Source: Actinorugispora endophytica
GTDB taxonomy: Bacteria > Actinomycetota > Actinomycetes > Streptosporangiales > Streptosporangiaceae
Assembly (NCBI RefSeq): GCF_004363075.1
Contig: NZ_SNYN01000001.1
Location: 687,602 to 751,601, forward strand
Reading direction: 5' to 3'
DNA length: 64,000 nucleotides
In this document: positions 8,875-17,299 of the stretch, one piece after another
Layout of the letters: each line of letters begins with the position of its first letter
How positions within the stretch are numbered: the stretch's first letter is position 1
The notes under the pieces: generated by a model
Seen by the model: only the letters and a program-made list of their open reading frames with translations
Databases searched by the model: none
Told to the model about the DNA's origin: nothing
Made by a program: the position numbers and the translations under genes

Positions 8875-10248
8875 TCAGTACGCGCGCTCGGCGAGCTTGC
8901 GGGCGGCGATGAGCACCGGGTCCCACACCGGGGAGAACGGCGGCGCGTAGGAGAGGTCCATCCCGGCGACCTCCTCCACCGTCATCTCGTTCCACAGCGC
9001 GGTGGCGAGCACGTCCACCCGCTTGGCCGCGTTCTCGGCCCCCACGATCTGGCCCCCCAGCAGCCGGCCGGTGCGGCGCTCGGCGAGGAGCTTGACGGTG
9101 ACGGCCCCCGCGTCGGGGTAGTAGCCGGCACGGGTGGTGGAGTCGACGGTCACCGTCTCGAACTCGAAACCCGCTGAGCGCGCCTCCGCCTCGTTCAGCC
9201 CGGTGCGCGCGATCTCCAGGCCGCAGAGCTTGGTGGCGGCCGTTCCCACGACCCCGCCGAAGCTCGCGTAGCCGCCGCCGATGTTGGTGCCCGCGACCCT
9301 GCCCTGCTTGTTGGCGTGCGTACCCAGCGCGATCGCCACCGGCGCGCGCGAGACGCGGTGGAAGGTCTCGACGCAGTCTCCCGCCGCCCAGACGTTCTCG
9401 TCCGACGTGCGCATACGCCGGTCCACCACGATCCCGCCGGTCGGTCCGATCCGCAGTCCCGCGGCGCGGGCCAGGTCGCTGTCGGGGCGCACGCCGAGTC
9501 CGAGGACCACGACCTCCGCCTCGTACACCGCGTCGGCGGTCGCCACCGCGCGCACCCGGCCCTTGTCGGTCTCGAACCCGGTCACCCACGCCCAGGGCCG
9601 GAAGACCGCGCCCATCTCCGTCATCGCCTCGCGCACCAGCGCGCCCATGTCCGCGTCGAGCGTCCCCATCGGTTCGGGGCCGCCGTCCAGCACGGTGACC
9701 GCGATCCCCCGCTCCAGGAACGCCTCGGCCATCTCCAGCCCGATGTACCCGCCCCCCACGACCACCGCGCGGCGCGGACCGCGCGTGTCCAGGTACTCGC
9801 GCAGCCTGATCCCGTCCACGAGGGTCTGCACCCCGAAGACGCCCTCGGCCCTGGCCCCGGGCAGCTCGGGACGGTTCGGCACCGCCCCGGTGGCGACCAC
9901 CAGGTGGTCGTAGCGCTCCTCCCGCTCGGTTCCGGCCGCGTCGACCGTGTGGACCGTCCGCTCCTGGAGGTCGATGTCCGTGGCCTCGGTCCCGGTCCGC
10001 ACCAGAATCGAGAAGTCGCGCGCGAAGGTCTCGGGGTCGCGGGCGATCAGGTCCTGCGGACTCGATACGGTCTTCCCGACCAGGTAGGGAATGCCGCACG
10101 CCGAGTAGGAGGTGTAGGTCCCACGTTCCAGCGCGAGGATCTCCAGGTCCTCGGGGCCGCGGCGGCGGGCCTGCGAGGCCGCGCTCATCCCCCCGGCATC
10201 CCCGCCGATGACGACCAGCCGCGGTCTGTCGTTCATCCGTCGCTCCAT
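8875..10248 (-). CDS. FAD-dependent pyridine nucleotide-disulfide oxidoreductase (CoA-disulfide reductase-like)
   Basis: Flavoprotein of about 457 residues. The FAD-binding GGDAGGMSAA is at the N-terminus, TYTSYSACGIPYLVG carries the single redox Cys typical of the CoA-disulfide reductase/NADH oxidase group, VVVGGGYIGLEMAE binds NAD(P)H, and VWAAGDCVE is the second FAD motif, followed by a dimerisation domain. Members reduce CoA disulfide, persulfides or oxygen with NAD(P)H. The ATG at 10248 (MERRMNDRP) is favoured by AGGAGGAG just upstream; the ATG at 10236 is also possible. The open frame extends far upstream but has no coding character there. It is divergent from the HD-domain gene. Confidence 0.9.
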   Translation of the reverse strand: MERRMNDRPRLVVIGGDAGGMSAASQARRRGPEDLEILALERGTYTSYSACGIPYLVGKTVSSPQDLIARDPETFARDFSILVRTGTEATDIDLQERTVHTVDAAGTEREERYDHLVVATGAVPNRPELPGARAEGVFGVQTLVDGIRLREYLDTRGPRRAVVVGGGYIGLEMAEAFLERGIAVTVLDGGPEPMGTLDADMGALVREAMTEMGAVFRPWAWVTGFETDKGRVRAVATADAVYEAEVVVLGLGVRPDSDLARAAGLRIGPTGGIVVDRRMRTSDENVWAAGDCVETFHRVSRAPVAIALGTHANKQGRVAGTNIGGGYASFGGVVGTAATKLCGLEIARTGLNEAEARSAGFEFETVTVDSTTRAGYYPDAGAVTVKLLAERRTGRLLGGQIVGAENAAKRVDVLATALWNEMTVEEVAGMDLSYAPPFSPVWDPVLIAARKLAERAY

Positions 10249-10467
10249 GGCTCCTCCTCTGCCCGATGCCTCCCCGTCAGGATGCCCGCATTGCATGGAT
10301 GTCTGTGGCGTGGGACCCGGTGTTTTCCTCTGGTATCCACCATCGTGATGAATAATCGCACGTGTCCCCCGCTCAGCGGCCCGTTCCCGCCGCGCGCCCG
10401 CGCCGGGGCCTACGGCCTCTCCCCCGCGGGACTCGCGTGCGACAAGTTTTCTAGGAGGGCGACTCAC

Positions 10468-11094
10468 GTGACCGAGCCCGCACCGGTGTTCACCAGCGGC
10501 GTTGATCATGAACGACTCACTGCCCAGCTCCGGTTCGTCCTGGAGGTCGACAAACTCAAGCGGATCCTGCGCCGCAACCTGCTCGTCGACGGTTCCCGCA
10601 GGGAGAACGACGCGGAGCACTCCTGGCACCTGGCGGTGGCCGCGCGGGTGTTCGCCGAGTACGCCCCCGAGGGCACCGACATCGAGCACGTGGTCGAGTT
10701 GCTGCTGCTGCACGACGTCGTCGAGATCGACGCGGGCGACACCTTCGTCTACGACACCGCCGCGTCGGAGTCGCAGGCGGAGCGCGAGCGGCTGGCGGCG
10801 GACCGCATCTTCACGCTGCTGCCCGAGGACCAGGCGATCCGGGCACGGGCGCTGTGGGACGAGTTCGAGGCCCGTGAGACGTCCGAGGCGCGCTTCGCCA
10901 AGGCGGTCGACCGGCTCGCCCCGATGCTCGCCAACTGGCACACCGACGGCGGCACCTGGAAGCAGTTCGGGGTGACCAAGGAGCAGGTGCTCGAGAAGGT
11001 GAAGATCATCTCCGAGGGCTCGGAGGCTCTGGGCTCCTACGCCCTCGCCCTGATCGACGACGCGGAACGGCGCGGCTACCTCCGCAGGGGCTGA
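10468..11094 (+). CDS. HD-domain hydrolase (YfbR/HDDC2-like 5'-nucleotidase family)
   Basis: Cytosolic metal-dependent phosphohydrolase of 208 residues. The HD signature is intact: ENDAEHSWHLAVAAR with the first His (about 51), LLLHDVVEIDAGD with the His-Asp pair (82-83), and a distal Asp in AKAVDRLAPM. This arrangement matches the YfbR/HDDC2 group, whose characterised members dephosphorylate deoxynucleoside monophosphates; that substrate is inference here. The GTG start is fixed by AGGAGGG eight bases upstream. The frame stays open upstream but codes for nothing recognisable. It ends one base from the convergent TauE-type exporter gene. Confidence 0.9.
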   Translation: MTEPAPVFTSGVDHERLTAQLRFVLEVDKLKRILRRNLLVDGSRRENDAEHSWHLAVAARVFAEYAPEGTDIEHVVELLLLHDVVEIDAGDTFVYDTAASESQAERERLAADRIFTLLPEDQAIRARALWDEFEARETSEARFAKAVDRLAPMLANWHTDGGTWKQFGVTKEQVLEKVKIISEGSEALGSYALALIDDAERRGYLRRG

Positions 11095-11095
11095 C

Positions 11096-11848
11096 TCACC
11101 GCAGCAGCAGCTGCACCACCGCGGTGAGGCCGATGACCACGACCAGGACGCGCAGCGCGACCGGTTTGAGCCTGCGGCCGAAACGCGCCCCCAGGTATCC
11201 CCCGACCACCGATCCGACGGCGATGAGGCACACGACGGGCCAGGACGGGGTCGCGAAGAGGATGTAGAAGACGGCCGCGGTGGAGTTGACGACGAAGGTC
11301 AGCGCGTTCTTCAGGGCGTTGACGCGCTGGAGCTCCTCGTCCAGGGAACTGCCGATCAGGCCGATCAGGATGATGCCCTGGGCCGCCGCGAAGTAGCCGC
11401 CGTACACACCGGCCCCGTAGATCCCGAACGGCAGCAGGGGGCCGCCGTTCGGGCGGGCCGGGCGGCGCGCGCGCAGCCAGGCGTTGATCCTGGGCTGGAA
11501 CACGATGAGTACACAGGCCAGCAGGATGAGGACCGGGACGACCACCGCGAACACCCGCTCGGGGAGGTTCAGCAGCAGGACCCCGCCGGTGATCGCCCCC
11601 AGGAAGGACATCGCGCCGAAGCGCAGCAGCCGGGTGCGCTGCCCGGCGAGCTCCCTGCGGTAGCCGATGGCGCCGGTGAGGGAGCCGGGCGCCAGCCCGA
11701 CACTGTTGGAGACGGTGGCGACCACCGGTGGGAAGCCGAGCGCCAGCAGCACCGGGAAGGTCAGCAGCGTCCCCGATCCGACCACCGCGTTGATGCCGCC
11801 CGCCCCGATCCCCGCCCCCAGGACCGCAAGCGCTTCCCACCAGTTCAT
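11096..11848 (-). CDS. TauE/SafE-family sulfite/anion exporter
   Basis: Integral membrane protein of 250 residues with about seven to eight hydrophobic segments and the internal TauE/SafE duplication. The two halves begin with similar Gly-rich motifs (GAGIGAGGINAVVGSGTLL and the region around GIYGAGVYGGYFAAAQG). The family exports sulfite, sulfoacetate or other small organosulfur anions. No sulfur-metabolism gene is adjacent, so the substrate is unknown. It stands alone, convergent with the HD-domain gene. The 250 bases beyond its start are GC-rich with no clear gene. Confidence 0.9.
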   Translation of the reverse strand: MNWWEALAVLGAGIGAGGINAVVGSGTLLTFPVLLALGFPPVVATVSNSVGLAPGSLTGAIGYRRELAGQRTRLLRFGAMSFLGAITGGVLLLNLPERVFAVVVPVLILLACVLIVFQPRINAWLRARRPARPNGGPLLPFGIYGAGVYGGYFAAAQGIILIGLIGSSLDEELQRVNALKNALTFVVNSTAAVFYILFATPSWPVVCLIAVGSVVGGYLGARFGRRLKPVALRVLVVVIGLTAVVQLLLR

Positions 11849-12102
11849 CCGTGGCCTTCGTGGTCGTTATCCGGCCCGTGCCGGAAGACTGCGTCCAGGC
11901 TACGGAGCACGTCCGCGGGGCTTTCGTCCGGGTTCGGGACCACCGGGGCCGGTCCGGGGGCCCGGTGCGGGTCCCCCGGCCGGCCCTCGGAGGCGGGCCG
12001 CCTGGTCGCGCGTGTCCACCCGTTCGCGGATCCGGTCCGCGAACGGGGTCCGGGCTCCGGCCGTCCGGGGCGTCGGTCGGGCGCCGCTTCGCCGGATGCG
12101 GC

Positions 12103-12888
12103 TCAGACGGCGCGCGCGGACCAGCGGTCCCCGTCGTTCTCGACCTTGAGTTCCAGGCCGAAGGTCGCGCTGAGGTTGTCGGCGGTCATCACGTCCTCCA
12201 GCGGTCCCGCGGCCACGACCCCTCCCCCGCGCAGCAGCAGGGCGTGCGTGAAGCCTGGCGGGATCTCCTCCACGTGGTGGGTGACGACGACCATCGCGGG
12301 CGCCGCCTCGTCGCCCGCCAGTCGGCCGAGTCGGCGCACCAGGTCCTCCCGGCCGCCGAGGTCCAGGCCCGCCGCGGGCTCGTCCAGCAGGAGCAGCTCC
12401 GGGTCCGCCATCAGCGAGCGCGCGATCAGCACCCGCTTGCGCTCCCCCTCCGAAAGGGTCCCGAACCTGCGGTCCTCCAGCTGAACGGCGCCCCAGCGGG
12501 CGAGCAGCGCGCGGGCCCGCGCGTGGTCGGGGGTGCCGTACTGCTCCTTGCCGCTGCCCAGGTAGCCGTAGGCGGCGCTGACGACGAGCTCGCGGACCAC
12601 GCTGTCGTCCTCGATCCGGCCGGCGACCGCGGAACTGGCGAAACCGATGAGCGGCCGCAGCTCGAACACGTCGCTGCCGCCGAGGCGCTCCCCCAGCACG
12701 TCGACCGTCCCCCGGGTGGGGTGCAGCTGCGTGGCGGCGATCCGCAGCAGCGTGGTCTTGCCCGCCCCGTTGGGGCCGATGACCACCCAGCGCTCGTCCT
12801 CCTCGACCGTCCAGTCGACCCCGTCCAGCAGTTCGGCCCGACCGCGGCGTACCCCGACGCCGCTCATGCGCAGCACGTGCCCGTTCAT
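12103..12888 (-). CDS. ABC transporter ATP-binding protein
   Basis: Single ATP-binding domain of 261 residues with Walker A GPNGAGKT (about 38-45), signature LSEGERKR, Walker B LLLLDEPAAGLD and switch His in VVVTHHVEE. In place of the usual Q-loop the sequence runs LIGFASSAVAG, as in the ModF/YlmA group of ATPases. No permease is next to it, so it either serves a distant membrane partner or has a non-transport role. The next gene starts on the opposite strand 157 bases away. Confidence 0.9.
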   Translation of the reverse strand: MNGHVLRMSGVGVRRGRAELLDGVDWTVEEDERWVVIGPNGAGKTTLLRIAATQLHPTRGTVDVLGERLGGSDVFELRPLIGFASSAVAGRIEDDSVVRELVVSAAYGYLGSGKEQYGTPDHARARALLARWGAVQLEDRRFGTLSEGERKRVLIARSLMADPELLLLDEPAAGLDLGGREDLVRRLGRLAGDEAAPAMVVVTHHVEEIPPGFTHALLLRGGGVVAAGPLEDVMTADNLSATFGLELKVENDGDRWSARAV

Positions 12889-13045
12889 CGCTCTCCTTCG
12901 TCACACCCGACTAGCGAACATACTGGACTCCGGGTTTCCGCCGGAGCCGGGTTCCCGCGGGGTGACGCCCCTTCCGGGGACGCGACGCGGCCCCGGTGGC
13001 GCGAACCCCTGACGAACCGGTGGACATGGCTAATACTGTGAACCG

Positions 13046-13834
13046 ATGCTTGAAGAACTGTCATCGGCACCCCTGGTCGCCTGGGGCAACGCCTGGCTGG
13101 CCGGTCAGGTGGGACTGGACGACGCCGTCGACGCGGTGGAGCGGCGGACCGGACCGCACCTGGTCGGAGCGGTGGCCGACCCGTCCCTGCCGTTCGAGCC
13201 GGGCGCGCCGCTGCGCAGCGCGCTGGCCCGGTTGCGCGGCCTCGGACTGGCCGCGTTCCGCCTGAGCCTCCCCGTTCCCGGTGACCCGCTCGGCCTGGTG
13301 GGCACCGCGGAGCTCAACTCGGCGGCCATCGAGGCCCGGGAGGCGGTGCTGGTGCGCCTGGCCGACCGCCAGGTCGGGCTCGTGCCCCGCACCGACCTGC
13401 GCGGCTCCTCGTACCGGGGCGTCTCCTGGACCCCTTACCCGGCCGCCGACTCCCTCCCGGAGGCGGTCCAGCTGGCCGAGTCCGAGCACGGGCTCAACAT
13501 CGCGATCCGGGAGTCCACCGCGCTGTTCGGCCAGGTCGACGACGTCGCCTCCTGGGGGCCCGAGGTGGTCGGGGCGCTGGCGGAGCTGCGCGACGCCGGA
13601 CGCGCCCCCACCGAGGGGCTCGCCCCCGGCTACCCGCAGCGGGCGCACCGCCTCGCCGCCCTCGCCGACCGGCTGGCCGTCGTCGTGCGTCTGGCCGGCG
13701 CGGACGAGGGCCGGGGGCTGAGCGGCTCCCAGATGGAGTCCCGCCGCTCCGCGCTGCGCCTGCTCGACCGTGCGGTGCGGCGCGCCCGGGTCGCCGCCTA
13801 CTGCGCGGTCCTGGAGCGGCCGCCGGGACCGTGA
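13046..13834 (+). CDS. Conserved actinobacterial protein of unknown function
   Basis: Protein of 262 residues that I do not assign to a named family. It has no signal peptide or membrane segment, is rich in Ala, Leu and Arg, and ends in a helical, basic region. Codon use is typical of the window, with strong GC at third positions over the whole length. Divergent from the ABC ATPase and 120 bases before a DUF1707 gene. Proteins like this occur near serB in other actinomycetes, as far as I recall, which agrees with serB lying 1.5 kb downstream. Confidence 0.8.
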   Translation: MLEELSSAPLVAWGNAWLAGQVGLDDAVDAVERRTGPHLVGAVADPSLPFEPGAPLRSALARLRGLGLAAFRLSLPVPGDPLGLVGTAELNSAAIEAREAVLVRLADRQVGLVPRTDLRGSSYRGVSWTPYPAADSLPEAVQLAESEHGLNIAIRESTALFGQVDDVASWGPEVVGALAELRDAGRAPTEGLAPGYPQRAHRLAALADRLAVVVRLAGADEGRGLSGSQMESRRSALRLLDRAVRRARVAAYCAVLERPPGP

Positions 13835-13953
13835 ACGGCCCGCCGCGGCGGCGCCCGGTACAGGAGCGTCAGGGTCTCGGGGTCCCCGTATCGGGGAGAC
13901 ATCAGGGTCGTTTCCCGATCCACCCGCCGTCCCGCACGGGGATACTTGTGACC

Positions 13954-14589
13954 ATGGCGAACATCGCGAACCAGCCCCAGCCCCCGAAGCCGAACCTCAT
14001 GCGCGCGTCCGACGCCGACCGCGACCGCGTCGCCCAGGTCCTCGCCGACGCCCTCGCCGACGGTCGCCTCGACCAGGAGGAGCACGCCGAACGGCTGGAG
14101 TCCTTGTACTCCGCCAAGACGCTGGGCGAGCTCGTCCCGATCACCGCCGATCTCGGCACCGCGCCCGCCTCTCCGGCGACCGGCCGGATCTCCGAGGACC
14201 TCGCGCCCTCCCCCGACGGCGCGGAGAACATCACCGCCGTCTTCGGCTCCGCGGAGCGGACCGGCCGCTGGCTGGTCGAGCCGCGCACCAACGTCTCCGC
14301 GCTGTTCGGCAGCGTCGAACTGGACCTGCGCGAGGCCGTGCTGTCCCAGCGCGAGGTCGTCGTCCAGTGCGGGGTGGTGTTCGGCGGGCTCGAGGTGGTC
14401 GTTCCGCCCGGCGTGCGCGTCACGAACTCGACCACGGCGATCTTCGGCGGGGCCACCCTCAAAGGGCTCGCCTCGGACGTCCCCGCGGACGCGCCGGTCG
14501 TCCGGCTGACCGGAGCGCTCATCTTCGGCGGCGTCGAGGTCAAGACGCTCGCCCCGGGCGCGAAGAAGAAGTTCGGCTTGTCCTGCTGA
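13954..14589 (+). CDS. DUF1707 domain protein with LiaF-like C-terminal domain (paralogue 1)
   Basis: Protein of about 211 residues. The DUF1707 domain covers roughly residues 16-65 (MRASDADRDRVAQVLADAL, then GRLDQEEHAERL and TLGELVPITADL). A linker leads to a beta-rich LiaF-like domain with ITAVFGSAERTGRW and repeated FGG turns, a cell-wall-stress-response fold. There are no membrane helices, so it is likely cytosolic or peripheral. The ATG at 13954 and a GTG six bases earlier are both possible; neither has a strong ribosome site. A closely related gene follows after 35 bases. Confidence 0.82.
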   Translation: MANIANQPQPPKPNLMRASDADRDRVAQVLADALADGRLDQEEHAERLESLYSAKTLGELVPITADLGTAPASPATGRISEDLAPSPDGAENITAVFGSAERTGRWLVEPRTNVSALFGSVELDLREAVLSQREVVVQCGVVFGGLEVVVPPGVRVTNSTTAIFGGATLKGLASDVPADAPVVRLTGALIFGGVEVKTLAPGAKKKFGLSC

Positions 14590-14624
14590 CGGTTTCCCGG
14601 AGAGTCGAGTTGAGGAACCAGAAC

Positions 14625-15251
14625 ATGGAGCCAGACCGCATCCGCGCGTCCGACGCCGACCGCGACCGCACCGCCGCGCGGCTCCGCGACGCGCTCGCCG
14701 AGGGCCGCATCGGCCACGACGAGCTGGAGGAGCGCCTGGACGCGGTCTACCGTGCCAGGACCCTGGGCGAGCTGGCCCCCGTCACCCACGACCTGCCCCC
14801 CGCCGCCGGCACCGGTCCCGCTTCGCCCGCCGAGCCGGTCGGCATGACCGTCTCCTCCGAGGAGGCCCGGCGGCTGGCCGCCGAAAGCCAGGGCAGGGAG
14901 ACCGTCTCCGCCGTGTTCGGCGGGGTCGAGCGCGCGGGCCGCTGGCTGGTCGAGCCGCACACGAACGTCTCTGTGCTGTGCGGCGGGATCGAACTCGACC
15001 TGCGCGAGGCCGTGCTGTCCCAGCGCGAGGTCGTCATCCAGTGCGCCGTGGCCCTGGGCGGGCTGGAGATGGTCGTCCCGCACGGCGTCCGGGTCGTCAG
15101 CTCGGTGAACGCGATCCTGGGCGGTGTCGACATGTCCAAGGTCGACAACGTCACCGACCCGAACGCCCCCACCATCCGGCTCACCGGCACCTGCCTGCTG
15201 GGCGGTGTCGAGGTGCGGACCAAGGCCCCGAAGAAGAAGCGCAAGTGGTAG
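14625..15251 (+). CDS. DUF1707 domain protein with LiaF-like C-terminal domain (paralogue 2)
   Basis: Protein of 208 residues, paralogous to the preceding gene over its whole length: DUF1707 (IRASDADRDRTAARLRDAL) and a LiaF-like domain with VSAVFGGVERAGRWLVEP, LDLREAVLSQREVV and closing GGVEVRTKAP, ending in a KKKRKW tail. The shared block around LDLREAVLSQREVV is nearly identical in both proteins and at DNA level, which points to a tandem duplication. The frame is open far upstream, but homology begins at the ATG at 14625, which follows a weak TGAGG. Likely co-transcribed with paralogue 1. Confidence 0.82.
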   Translation: MEPDRIRASDADRDRTAARLRDALAEGRIGHDELEERLDAVYRARTLGELAPVTHDLPPAAGTGPASPAEPVGMTVSSEEARRLAAESQGRETVSAVFGGVERAGRWLVEPHTNVSVLCGGIELDLREAVLSQREVVIQCAVALGGLEMVVPHGVRVVSSVNAILGGVDMSKVDNVTDPNAPTIRLTGTCLLGGVEVRTKAPKKKRKW

Positions 15252-15366
15252 GCCCGTTTTGCCCGGCAACGCCCCGACCCCTGATGACCAGCGGGTTAGC
15301 GGCTGAGGAACGTTCGGTGACCTGGTCTACGCCACTCCGGGACGGCGGAGTACCTTAGACCCCGTC

Positions 15367-16596
15367 ATGACTCTTGCGAATTCTGTGCCCAAAACGCTCC
15401 TGGTGACGGTGACCGGCCGCGATCGTCCCGGTGTGAGCGCCCGACTGCTGAGCACCCTGTCGGTCTTCCCGGTGATCCTCACCGACCTCGAGCAGGTGGT
15501 CATCGGCGGTCGCCTGGTCCTCGCCTCGCTCCTCGAGGTCGACGACCGGGCCGCGCCCGGTGTCAGCCGCGAGCGCATGTTCGGCGAGATCCGCAGCGCC
15601 GTCGAGAAGACCGTCGTCGACCTGGACATGGAGGTCGACTTCGCCGAGGGCGGCGAGCGCGTGGGCTCCAGCGGCGACGGCAGGCTCGACGTCACGATCC
15701 TGGCCGACCCGCTGCGTCCGTCGGCGCTCGGCGCGATCGCCTCGTGCGTGGCGCGCGCGGGGGCCAACATCGACCGGATCGAGCAGCTCGCCAACTACCC
15801 CGTGACCGCCGTCTCGCTGGCCGTGTCCGGGGCCGACACCGAGCGCCTGCGCGCGGACCTGGCGATGGAGGCGGTCACCCAGTCGATCGACGTGGCGGTG
15901 CAGGCCGCCGGTCTGCACCGGCGCTCCAAGCACCTGGTGGTCATGGACGTGGACTCCACCCTCATCCAGGGTGAGGTCATCGAGCTGCTGGCCGAGCACG
16001 CGGGCTGCGGCGACGAGGTCGCCCGGGTCACCGAGGAGGCCATGCGCGGTGAACTGGACTTCGAGGACTCGCTGCGCCGCCGTGTCGCCCTGCTGAAGGG
16101 GCTCGACGCCGACGTGCTGGACGACGTGCGCGAGAAGCTGGTGCTGACCCCGGGGGCCCGCACGCTGGTGCGCACCCTCAAGCGCCTGGGCTACGAGTGC
16201 GCGATCGTCAGCGGAGGGTTCACCCAGCTCACGGACACCCTGGTGGAGCGGCTCGGCATCAACTACTCGGCGGCGAACACCCTGGAGATCGTCGACGGCA
16301 AGCTCACCGGCGGGCTGACCGGTCCGATCATCGACCGCAAGGGCAAGGCGATCGCGCTGGAGCGGTTCGCGGCCGAGGCGGGAGTGCCGCTCAGCCAGAC
16401 CGTCGCCATCGGCGACGGCGCGAACGACCTGGACATGCTCCAGGCCGCGGGGCTGGGTGTGGCCTTCAACGCCAAACCCGTCGTCCGCGCCAAGGCCGAC
16501 ACCTCGGTCAGCGTTCCCTACCTGGACACCATCGTCTTCCTGCTCGGCATCTCCCGCGAAGAGGTGGAGGCCGCCGACCGCGAGAGCGCCGACTGA
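15367..16596 (+). CDS. serB: Phosphoserine phosphatase with N-terminal ACT domains
   Basis: Cytosolic enzyme of 409 residues that performs the last step of serine synthesis, phosphoserine to serine. An ACT domain occupies about residues 9-90 (LLVTVTGRDRPGVSARLLS), a second regulatory region follows, and the HAD phosphatase begins near 185 with DVDSTLIQGE (nucleophile Asp 194, acid Asp 196), then VSGGFTQ, KGKA and GDGANDLDML. This double-ACT form is common in actinobacteria, where the ACT region can bind serine as feedback inhibitor. It ends two bases before the convergent sixA. Confidence 0.96.
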   Translation: MTLANSVPKTLLVTVTGRDRPGVSARLLSTLSVFPVILTDLEQVVIGGRLVLASLLEVDDRAAPGVSRERMFGEIRSAVEKTVVDLDMEVDFAEGGERVGSSGDGRLDVTILADPLRPSALGAIASCVARAGANIDRIEQLANYPVTAVSLAVSGADTERLRADLAMEAVTQSIDVAVQAAGLHRRSKHLVVMDVDSTLIQGEVIELLAEHAGCGDEVARVTEEAMRGELDFEDSLRRRVALLKGLDADVLDDVREKLVLTPGARTLVRTLKRLGYECAIVSGGFTQLTDTLVERLGINYSAANTLEIVDGKLTGGLTGPIIDRKGKAIALERFAAEAGVPLSQTVAIGDGANDLDMLQAAGLGVAFNAKPVVRAKADTSVSVPYLDTIVFLLGISREEVEAADRESAD

Positions 16597-16598
16597 GG

Positions 16599-17075
16599 TC
16601 AGGGCCGCTCCAGTATCCGCGCGGTCCCCGTTCCGGGGGCCGCGTAGAGCCAGTCGACGTCCAGATCGACCACCGCGACCGACGCCGGCGGGAAGTGCGG
16701 ATACCCCCCGTCGCCGAACGCCGCCGCCAACTGCGCCATCGTCGGGTTGTGCCCGACCAGCAGCAGGGTGCGCACGGCCGGGTCGACCCGGCCGACGAGT
16801 TCGAGCGCGGTGTCCACCCCGGCCGAGTACAGCGACGCTGTGACGTCCGTCTCCGGTTCGGTCGGCAGCCCCTCGGCGACCAGCCGCCAGGTCTCGCGGG
16901 TTCGCCTGGCCGCCGAGCAGATGACGTGCTCGGGGACCAGCCCTTCGCGCGCCAGCAGCGCTCCCACCGCTCCGGCCTGGGCGCGCCCCGTGTCGGTGAG
17001 GTCCCGTTCGACGTCGGCCAGGCCCGGGGCGTTCTCGGCCTTGGCGTGCCGCATGACGATCAGCCGTCGGTTCAT
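16599..17075 (-). CDS. SixA-type phosphohistidine phosphatase (histidine phosphatase superfamily)
   Basis: Small cytosolic phosphatase of 158 residues with the catalytic RHG-type motif as LIVMRHAKAEN (His 10) and the second His in LLVGHNPTMAQ. The size and RHAKAE variant fit SixA, which removes phosphate from histidine in signalling proteins. The ATG at 17075 is chosen because the motif starts within ten residues. It overlaps by four bases (ATGA) the stop of a tiny membrane-peptide ORF upstream, implying translational coupling. Confidence 0.9.
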   Translation of the reverse strand: MNRRLIVMRHAKAENAPGLADVERDLTDTGRAQAGAVGALLAREGLVPEHVICSAARRTRETWRLVAEGLPTEPETDVTASLYSAGVDTALELVGRVDPAVRTLLLVGHNPTMAQLAAAFGDGGYPHFPPASVAVVDLDVDWLYAAPGTGTARILERP

Positions 17076-17164
17076 GGCGAGAGCACCGTCGCCACGACGG
17101 CCAGCAGGCCGATGAACGCCAGCATCACGCCGACGATGACGGCGAGTCCTTTCATACCGCTCAT
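17072..17164 (-). CDS. Candidate 30-residue single-span membrane peptide coupled to sixA
   Basis: A short frame of 31 codons begins ATG AGC GGT ATG AAA and ends in a TGA that overlaps the sixA start as ATGA. The product begins MSGMKG, continues with one hydrophobic helix of about 22 residues rich in Val, Leu, Ile and Ala, and ends LSP. A membrane-spanning composition in such a short frame plus the exact stop/start overlap argue for a real gene. The ribosome site before either Met is weak, and no homologue can be checked here. Function unknown. Confidence 0.5.
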   Translation of the reverse strand: MSGMKGLAVIVGVMLAFIGLLAVVATVLSP

Positions 17165-17226
17165 GCGCAGAGTCTGCCATGGGTCCGGCGCCGGCTCCGA
17201 CGAGGTACCGGTTCCGGGGACGGGTG

Positions 17227-17292
17227 CGGACGCGCCGGGAAGCGGTCCGTACCGTTCCCCGGCGCGTCCGCTGACGGGTCGGCGCCCGTCAG
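17227..17292 (-). terminator. Double-hairpin terminator downstream of hppA
   Basis: Two successive inverted repeats lie just beyond the pyrophosphatase stop: 17271-17278 with 17285-17292 (8 bp, CTGACGGG arm) and 17227-17241 with 17255-17270 (15 bp with one bulge). They separate hppA from the sixA unit, which reads in the same direction. Confidence 0.7.
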
Positions 17293-17299
17293 CCGGGTG

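Noticed and set aside
10249-10941. Upstream extension of the flavoprotein frame, and similarly 9316-10467 before the HD gene
   Set aside because: Both run through the divergent gene and its promoter region. Strong ribosome sites and homology place the starts at 10248 and 10468.
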